From Adiantum capillus-veneris (lineage: Eukaryota; Streptophyta; Polypodiopsida; Polypodiales; Pteridaceae), in contig CM043965.1 in NCBI GenBank assembly GCA_014529385.2, positions 65,259,190 through 65,323,189 of the forward strand: a DNA stretch of 64,000 bases. The letters are read 5' to 3'. Below, piece by piece: positions 56,350 through 64,000 of the stretch; the stretch's first letter is position 1; each line of letters starts with the position of its first letter. The notes beneath the pieces were generated by a model, which was given only the letters and a program-made list of their open reading frames with translations, had not been told where the DNA came from and did not search any database. The position numbers were made by a program, and so were the translations under genes.

Positions 56350-56881
56350 AAATTTTTGACAATTTATCCGATCATTTATGAGACTTGGTCCGAAAAGAGC
56401 CCTTTTTGAGACTATGGTTAGTCTTGAGTCTACTTAGCTTTTGGAAGGTCGTTTGCGTGAGGTTTTTTTGAGTTGGGGTGTTTTCGAATGTTGAGACGCT
56501 TTCGGTGATACTGGTTGCTGGAGTACCCCTTTTTTGGTATCCTTGCCATAGGTCATGTATTTGGACGGACACTTTTGCTTTTAACGCTGAGTTGGCGGCC
56601 ACATGACAGTTTGTTACGTCAGTCTTATGCCTGGTGGTTACTTTTGTCAGTGTATGCATTAATTTTGTATTGTTGGGTTTGATATTTTTCTCCCCGTATA
56701 GAGGAGACTGTCAGATTTTTTTCGTGAGTCGACCATATGCGTTCTCGGCACATTTGAGTGCTTGCAGCCAGTGATCTCGTGACACTTTGTCTTGAGTTTC
56801 TGCTTCTACTCTAGGAGAAATTCTGTCAAAATTCTCCTATCACTTTTTGCCAAAAATCCTTGGTCAATTTCTCTTGACTTA
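56350..56881 (+). other. Copia C 5' leader
   Basis: Plus-strand leader similar to the reverse complement of the copia A leader (shared gagacttggtccg, catgt/cctatggcgagg and agttggcgg patterns). It ends at the Gag ATG at 56882. Confidence 0.65.
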
Positions 56882-57830
56882 TGGCTGTTAGTAGTGCTTC
56901 GAAAAGGGAAGACTACTACATAAAGAAGTTCGATAGCACAAATTTTACAATTTGGAAGCAACGTATGCAGGGCTAATTTTTAAGGCTTCGATGATATTGG
57001 AAAATCTTTAAGTAGCCCTTCTAATTTTTGCCTAAATATAGCTTAATGAAGGATAGATGAAAATTTACCCTTTTTATGAATGATAAGGGTCACGCCTCAA
57101 AAATGAGCCTTGAACGTATGCTTGATGTCTTGGTCAACAAGAGCCTGGCAGTGCTATTGAAAGAGTGTAGAGAGAATGCTTACACTAATCAGTGGGAAGA
57201 TCTAGCTGCCCATGTTATGGCCACGATTAGACTACATCTTGGGGAGACCATATTCTTCACGATTATGGACAAGACTACAACACGAGAGCTTTGGGACTCT
57301 CTATGCACAGCTTGGGATGGAAAAACTACTTCTAACAAAGTTTTCTTGATGAAGAAACTTATGTGTTTGAATATGAAAGAAGCTAGTACTGTTAATGCAC
57401 AATTGAAGAAACTGTTTCTAACAAAGTTTTCTTGATGAAGAAACTATGCATTTGAATATGAAAGAAGGTAGGAGTGTTAATGCACACTTGTATGAATTCA
57501 ATAGCACATTTTCTCAGTTGACAAATGAAGGCCATTTTCTTGTTAGTCTCTTTGCCTTCTTCTTGGGATACATTCAATACAGCGATTAGTAACTCCGCAC
57601 CAGGCGGAAAACTAAAGTTCAGTGATGTTACTAGTGCATTTCTCACTAAAGAGATTAGACGTCAATCTCTCGATAAGGGAATGGGGATGCATACATGGCA
57701 AGTGGCCATAATTGCCATAGGAGAAGAGGTGGACGTAGTCGAAGCCGCGATCGTTCTTAGGATCGTAAGGATCGCCATAATTGTAGCAAGAATTGAGGCC
57801 GTGATTTGAGAAATGTAGAATGCTATCATT
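56882..57830 (+). pseudogene. Copia C Gag, split by a MITE and a frameshifting duplication
   Basis: Starts MAVSSASKREDYYIKKFDS and NFTIWKQRM. It is interrupted at 56968-57112 by a hAT-type MITE, then resumes LDVLVNKSLAV and continues with ATIRLHLGETIFFTIMDK and LWDSLCTAW. An 86-bp tandem duplication (57331-57502) shifts the frame. The frame 57525-57809 then gives IFLLVSLPSSWDTFNTAI and RRQSLDKG. Not functional. Confidence 0.88.
56968..57112. mobile_element. hAT-type MITE, 145 bp
   Basis: The ends CAGGGCTAATTTTTAAGGC and, inverted, CAAGGCTCATTTTTGAGGC form the TIRs. A perfect 8-bp duplication AACGTATG lies at 56960-56967 and 57113-57120. Removing it restores the Gag frame WKQRM-LDVLV, as in the related copia A and B. 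8-bp duplications and CAGGG termini are typical of hAT. Confidence 0.92.
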
Positions 57831-58107
57831 GCGGTAAGAAATGCCATTTAAAGAAAGATTGTCTTGTTTTGCAGCGTAAAAGAGCAAAGCTATTGTGAAG
57901 TCTGACGCTCCAAAGAGCAGTGTAAGGATAGAGGAAATCAATGTTGTTGAATCTCCACCTCCAAAAATTGTTCTTGATGTACAGCATCCATCAAATGTGC
58001 TTGTTTTCACTTTCGATTTGAGTCTAGATGCGTTATTGCATCTTAATGAGTGTTATGCGCAAAATTGGATCATTGATTCATATGCCAGTTTCCATGTTAC
58101 TCCACAA
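57831..58107 (+). pseudogene. Copia C zinc knuckle and protease start
   Basis: Near 57820-57862 a knuckle CYHCGKKCHLKKDC (CX2CX4HX4C) is visible. Frame 57895-58131 contains NWIIDSYASFHVTPQ, where the protease DSGA has become DSYA. The homology stops at about 58107 and resumes at 61703. Confidence 0.85.
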
Positions 58108-58826
58108 AGTGTTCTTAACATATGCACATAAATTTGCTAATAATATCAACCCACACTCTCTTTGCTGAGAGCAAAACATCAATGTGCAAAACAAGAGAAT
58201 GGCAAAGCTCAATCCGAGCTCTCTGAATGTAGCAAATCACCAAAATAGGCATACATAATCTTCAACTTTCTGAACACCCTACAGTCGGTCACCTCATATC
58301 TGTCAAACTGTTCAGAATTTGTAAAAACTTTCTTCTGCAAAGTTGTAGATCCTGTAGAAACGTTGGAAATTGTGATCTCAAAAAAACAATTGGGAATCTC
58401 GAGAATGGGCATGAAACGAGTTGTTTTTATAGGTCAAAACATATCTGTAAAAATCTACAGCTATGTATCCTAAACGTGCAGGCATTCTGCCAAATGTACA
58501 GCAAAATTAGTGCTTAATTTGGAAAAACTTTCAACTAGAAAGTTATAGACCACAATGTTTCTGGATAGGAGAGCGAGAATCAAGCAAAAAAACAACCTTT
58601 TACTCAGCTAAAATTCTGTTGCAAAACAATGCTGAAAATTTCACATTTTCACCGCCGCAATCTCTGCCACAATGTTACCGTGCTCTCCGTAATCGCCATG
58701 AGCTTTGATACAATTGGAGTGCGTGAGCGAGAGCGTGTGTGAGTGTATGCATCAATGGAGAAGAGAGAAGAAGAGGAGACCTTGTGTTTTCAAGTACTAA
58801 AACTCACTATCAACATGTGAGCCCCC
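58108..58826. other. Insert segment with PBS-like site
   Basis: No coding homology. The minus strand has TGTATCAAAGCTC near 58713-58701, close to a tRNA-iMet PBS (TGGTATCAAAGC), suggesting the leader/LTR junction of another copia copy (LTR to the right, leader to the left). I cannot match it to a second LTR. Confidence 0.35.
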
Positions 58827-60100
58827 TTATTCTATTATGTACATAATGAATAAGTATAATGTGCGGACGCCTGGCCTAACTGATGACCAGGTTTCCTTCT
58901 TGATTATCCAAGAACCATGTGTGAAAATAGTAGTGTAACCCAAATCGTCTAATTGCCCAACAAACATCAAACTCTTTGTCAATTTGGGTACATGTATAAC
59001 ATTTAGTAGCATAAACTCGGTGCCATTACACATACAAAGTTTTATACACCCAATAGCGCATATATCGAGCTCATAAGAGTTTCCGAGATTCATTGTACCA
59101 TGTCTAGCAGTATATGTGGAGAACCACTCCTCATGAGGAGTCACATGAAAACTAGCACCTCAATCCAGTATCCAATTCTGGGCATAACACTCGTCAAGAG
59201 CTAACAATGCATCAGGACTCAAATCAAAGATGAAGATCAACACATCAAGGACAGTCTCAACAGATGGAGGCTCAACAATATTAAGTTCTTCTATCTTCAT
59301 GGTGCTCTTAGGTGCGCCAGACTTCACTTTTTCTTTGTTGTTTTATGCTATAATGCATGGCAATCCTTCTTCACATGTCCCTTTTATAGCAGTGACAACA
59401 TTCAATGTTCTTCAAGTCTCTTCCACAAGTCTTGCTATGTATATTCTTGCAATCTTGAGAACGATTGCGACTACGACCACGTTATTTCATCTTCATGATT
59501 GCCACTAGCCATATACGCATCACCATGCCCACTCGCATCAAGAGACTGACGTTTAATCTCTTCAATGAGCAATGCACTAGTAACCTCACTGAAAACTAGC
59601 TTCCCATTAGTTATGGTTGTATTGAATGTATCGCATGACGATGGTAGCGAACATAGCAAGAAGATGGTCTTCATTTCATCATCGTTCGAAGTTAAGACCT
59701 TTGGCAGTAAGTTGCAAAAAGACATTGTTGAACTCATTTAAATAAGAGCTAACATTGTTTCCTTCTTTCATGTTCATAAGCATAAGTTTCTTCATGAGAA
59801 AAACCTCGTTCGACACTTTTTCCATTCCATGTTGCACATAAGGCATCCATTAATTGGTCTTATCCATTATTGTGAAGTAAATGGATTCACCAAGGTGCAG
59901 GCAAATGGTCGCCATAGCACACTCATTCAAATCTTCCCACTGATCATCAGTGTATGCATTCTCTTCTCTCTCACACAATGGTTCTATCAAGCCCTTCTTA
60001 ATCAAGACATCGCACATACATTGCTTGCCAAATTGCAATGTTTGTGCCATCAAACTTCTTTACTACTCATCCTTGTCGGAATCACTACTAGTAGCCATAT
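58827..60100 (-). pseudogene. Copia B Gag-protease fragment nested in copia C
   Basis: The minus strand begins at ATG 60100-60098 (MATSSDSDKDE), continues with Gag (DVLIKKGLIEP, ATICLHLGESIYFTIMDK, LLCSLPSSCDTFNTTI) and reaches a protease frame 59144-58827 (SFHVTPHEEWFSTY, HVPKLTKSL.FVGQLDDLGY). Several stops. It ends abruptly at about 58827. Close relative of copia C, on the opposite strand. Confidence 0.85.
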
Positions 60101-60900
60101 TTTAAGAGAATGTGAACAAAAGACTTATGCCAAAATTTCTGGGAGAATTTTGACAGAGTTTCCCTTGTAATAGTAGCAAAACCTCAAAAAATATGCGACA
60201 AAATCACCATGTGAATCGTCAAATGTGCCAAGAATGTGTATGGATGACTCTCGGGAGAAATCCACAGATGTCCTCTATTTAGAGATCAAAATCTCAAGTG
60301 AAACTGAGCCAAAGATATCTAATAAATCAACTAAGAGTAATCACTATTCCATATATTGGCATATACTGCTCAAATCAATTGTCGGATGACTGCCAATTTG
60401 GTGTCAAAAGCACATATAGCGGTCTATACATAACCTATGGCGAGGCCACAAAAGGGGATCTCTAGCAACCTTATCCATCTCACACTCGGTAACCCAGGCC
60501 CCAGTGCTCAACTTCAAAAAAAATCATGCAAAGACCCTCACAAAAGGCTACGTAAACTCAGTGACTAGCCACAATCTCAAAAAGGGCTCTTCTGGACCAA
60601 ATCTAAAAAATGGCAAGGACTGCCAAAAACAAGCCAAAAAGCCGCCCCTCAATGTTGTACAATGGCAGTATCCGCAACTCAATGTAAATGAAACGATAGT
60701 CATTGCTAGAGTAGCAAGATTTGTGCACAAACAAATGCCAAAACAGTGCAAGCACTCTGTATCAACCTCTCCCTACGAGGAGTGAAAATCTCTCTCAACA
60801 AAGCACAATAGCACCACAAGTGCTAATCACGCATAAAGATCCCACTAGAGAAAAAGTCTGTCAACCATAGCTAACCAGGCCAAGCATGTAACCACATATG
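60101..60900 (-). other. Copia B leader
   Basis: Shares gcgaggc and accaa.tct.aaaaatggc patterns with the copia A leader (9120-9310). No LTR identified at its right end. Confidence 0.55.
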
Positions 60901-61392
<492 letters not shown>

Positions 61393-61699
61393 CCCTTGCC
61401 GCTTGCATACACAGGAGACGCTCTCTCTCACTATCTCCTGCTATTATAGTCAAATATTGGAACTTTGCCTTAAGCTAGGAATCTTGTTAAAAAGATTGAA
61501 CTAGAAAAAGGCATAATAAGCCCACACAAAATTACCAATTGGAAATTTTTATCATATAATTGCATAATGAGACCTAATTTTAATTTATGAAGACCCTTGA
61601 GATGTTGAGCATACAAAAATAGGCCTATCCCCACAAAAATTCAGAATTGTTTTACAAATTCATCTATAATTTTTTGGATAAATTATTTGATTAGAAAAA
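61393..61699. other. AT-rich end of the insert in copia C
   Basis: No supported feature; ends in an A run just before copia C resumes. Confidence 0.3.
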
Positions 61700-61972
61700 A
61701 AAATGTTTGCTGCTATGCATGGTTCGGTGAAGCTTGAAGATTCCTATCAGCTTGATATATGCGATATGGGAGATGTCAAGTTATGCATGACGAATGTCAG
61801 TGAATTTGTGCTTCGTGGAGTCAAATATGTTCGTAAACTGACTAAAAGTTTGGTGTCAATTGGTCAGCTTGATGCTCTAGGCTATACTACTGTTTTTTGC
61901 AATGGTTCTTAGATTGTGCATAAGGCAAATTTGGTTGTCATAAAAGGTCACAAATCTGGATAATTGTACTCT
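61700..61972 (+). pseudogene. Copia C protease C-terminal and pre-integrase part (continuation)
   Basis: Frame 61703-61912 reads AAMHGSVKLEDSYQLDICD, GVKYVRKLTKSLVSIGQL and DALGYTTVFCNGS, homologous to copia B 59110-58900 and the direct continuation of 57831-58107. It breaks off near 61970 against copia D in opposite orientation. Confidence 0.85.
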
Positions 61973-63690
61973 TTATATGTTCCTTTGCTTTCAACACTAT
62001 AACCAACAAAAATACATTTGACAGCCTTACCATCCAATTTCTTGCACTGTGTTTGTGGAACCAAAGCATATGCCAAATAGCCAAAAACACGTATGTGCTC
62101 AATAGAAGGCTTTCTATCATGCCATGCTTCATATGGATTCATAGAATGCAAATCTTTCTTAGGACACCTGTTTAGTACATAAGTGGCACACATGATGGCC
62201 TCAAGCCAAAACGAATGCGGTAAAGCTTGACTCTTGACCATACATCTTTTCGTAAGTGACCTATTTTTCCTCTCATCAACACCATTTTGTTGAGGTGTAT
62301 AAGGCACTGTACATTAGTGTTTTATCCCACTACTAGCCAAAAATGCATTAAACTCATGAGACATATACTCCCCCCTCGATCGGAACGGAGGGTGCCCATA
62401 GTACAGTTTGAGACATTTTCAGCTATAGCCAAAAATTGTTTGAAGCATATAATTACTTCGGACTTCTCTTTAAGTGGATATACCCATGCATGCCTGGAGT
62501 AATCATCAATGAAAGTCACAAAGTAAAGGTAATTCCCCAAGGATGGAGTTTGCATGGGCCCACAAACATCACTATGCACAAGGTGCAACCTGCATGTGGC
62601 CCTAACTGAACCATCCGTTGGAAACTTAGAACGCTGCATCTTACCCAAAATATAGCCCTCACAAACACGTTTGACAGGTGCTTCAAGAGGCGGCAATGAA
62701 GCAACCATATCAGATTTCTGCGAATAGAGTAAACTGACAAAATTCAGATGTCCAAAATGTGCATGCCAAAGTTTTGTATCTGAAATAGCCTTAGAATCCA
62801 CAATTGCATTTGCAAAATTCTACCCACACTTGTCATATGAAGTGAGCTTATACAGAGGACGACATAAAATGCCAGATGCAACAATTTCATCACCAAAACT
62901 AAGATCATGTATTGTACATCTATCATTTACAAACTTGACTGCAAGTCCAAGTCTAGCAAGTGCAGATACAGAAAAAATATTATTCTTGATCCCAAGTACA
63001 TAAAGTGCATCAACAAGTGTGAAAGAACTGCCATTTGCAACCGTAAGCACAATTTTTCAAACTCCCTGAACCAGATAAGAGGCATTGTTGGCACAAGTAA
63101 CTAAATTCCCATGAGGGAGATATTCAAGAGAGTCGAACAAATCACGATGTGAGGTAATCTGCTTTCTAGCACCACTGTCAAAATACCACACATGTGAATC
63201 TACAGCAACTGACACGCGTGCATCATGGATATCAGGTTTATAGGTACACTCTGTACTAAACGACCATTCTGCATCAACATTAGCATCATAGTCTCCTTTC
63301 ACAGAAGATTCAACAATAGCTGCATCTGTAGTAGAACTAGCAGTAGTAGTGGAGCCAGACTCTTTCTTCTTAGCCTCTTTGGCCTTCAACTTAGGACGCT
63401 GCTTGATCAAGTGATCATTAGCTTTACAATAATGGCAATGCATCTTCCTTTTGCCCTTATCACCAGAATTTCCATACAAACTTCTACCAGAAGAAGCATT
63501 AGGAACAGGTGATTTTCCACTCACAGAACAACCATAAGAAGTGGCTGCATTGCTGTTACCACCCTTTTTTTGAGCAGCAATGAATGCATGTTCAACTGCA
63601 CGCTATCTAGTCCTGTTTTTTCTGGAAAGTGACTCTTGCAATAGCAATGTGCACAATGCATCAAACTTGACAACTTTAGGATTTCCTCGT
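61970..63690 (-). pseudogene. Copia D: Gag C-terminus, protease, integrase
   Basis: Minus order: FDALCTLLLQE (Gag end, near 63665), a knuckle CHYCKANDHLIKQR whose last Cys is Arg, a protease with YFDSGARKQITSHRDLF, DALYVLGIKNNIFSVSAL, pre-integrase KLWHAHFGHLNFVSLL, then integrase with HSDVCGPMQTP, FIDDYSRHAWVYPLK, TLRSDRGG and, after a frame break, YTPQQNGVDERKNRS and CIFVGYS. All three integrase acidic residues are represented, but stops and shifts kill the frame. RT is absent; it ends at about 61970. A different copia family from A-C. Confidence 0.9.
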
Positions 63691-64000
63691 TGGGATGTTA
63701 AGGATGTGCAGGCTCATGCATTGATTGCGTTATCTGTGAAGCGCACCATTGTTCCTCACATCCGTTCAACAAAATCTGCAAAACAGGCTTGGGATATTCT
63801 AGCAGGTCTTTATGCAAGCCGCAATGAGGCTAAAATTGCTTTGCTGCGTCAAGAGCTGGAGTCGAAGATTATGCATGAGGAAGATGATATGGACACTTTC
63901 CTTGCTAGTGTCAAGGATATCAATGAACAGCTTATTTCTGCAGGTGAAGTCATTTCAGACAGTTCCCTTATGCACATTCTTCTTGATGCCTTATCAGATT
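63690..64000 (+). pseudogene. Copia E Gag fragment running off the window
   Basis: An open plus frame reads WDVKDVQAHALIALSVKRT, AKQAWDILAGLYASRNEAK, LLRQELESKIMHEEDDMD and SVKDINEQLISAGEVI to the window end: the middle of a UBN2-type Gag. It abuts the Gag C-terminal part of copia D, which reads the other way, at about 63690. It could be an inverted piece of the same element. Confidence 0.85.

Overview
The window looks like a TE-rich chromosome segment of a land plant. The evidence is a P-L-S type pentatricopeptide-repeat (PPR) gene, spliced genes with GT..AG introns, plant-type Ty1/copia and Ty3/gypsy LTR retrotransposons with tRNA-iMet primer-binding sites, and very long (CT)n, (GT)n and (GA)n arrays. 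A fern or other early-diverging vascular plant is my best guess from the PPR style and the repeat texture, but the sequence does not prove it. I see no rRNA, tRNA or CRISPR locus.

Layout. 1-4.6 kb: a foldback element (646-1049) and a decayed plus-strand gypsy gag-protease relic split by a 1336-bp transposon with TTAA target duplication (2933-4268). 4.6-10.3 kb: copia element A on the minus strand, with both LTRs, PBS, PPT and TSD TTCTC, but broken coding parts. 13.2-18.6 kb: the 5' part of a minus-strand gypsy element (G) with an 843-codon open gag-protease-RT frame, fused at a 5-bp microhomology to an inverted LTR piece. 19.5-23.2 kb: a probable unrecognised spliced host gene on the minus strand, one of whose introns is almost entirely a ~410-bp higher-order minisatellite. 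25.2-25.5 kb: a large palindrome. 28.2-35.4 kb: a minus-strand LTR element (J) with gag, two zinc knuckles, two separate retropepsin-like modules and a coiled-coil downstream ORF, but no recognisable reverse transcriptase or integrase, and a tRNA-Asp-like PBS. 40.1-50.1 kb: gypsy element F (10,000 bp, TSD CTGCG), decayed. Its 5' LTR carries a nested 2474-bp TIR element (46453-48926).

The nested TIR element is the most unusual object. On its minus strand, four exons with consistent intron phases encode a protein that has the late motifs of a beta-class N4-cytosine/N6-adenine DNA methyltransferase (motif X/I region with DCFAGVGT), preceded by a motif VI-like segment, while the catalytic DPPY position reads AFPL. 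52.8-54.8 kb: an intact intronless PPR gene of 673 codons. 56.3-64 kb: a pile of copia fragments (C plus, B minus nested in C, D minus, E plus), including a 145-bp hAT-type MITE with a perfect 8-bp TSD inside C gag and a 200-bp alternating purine-pyrimidine tract.

Only the PPR gene and the 20.3-23.2 kb spliced gene look like host genes. Nearly everything else is mobile-element sequence at different stages of decay. The nesting gives a relative order of events: F inserted first and the methyltransferase element entered its LTR later; the gypsy relic is older than the TTAA element; copia C is older than B and the hAT MITE.
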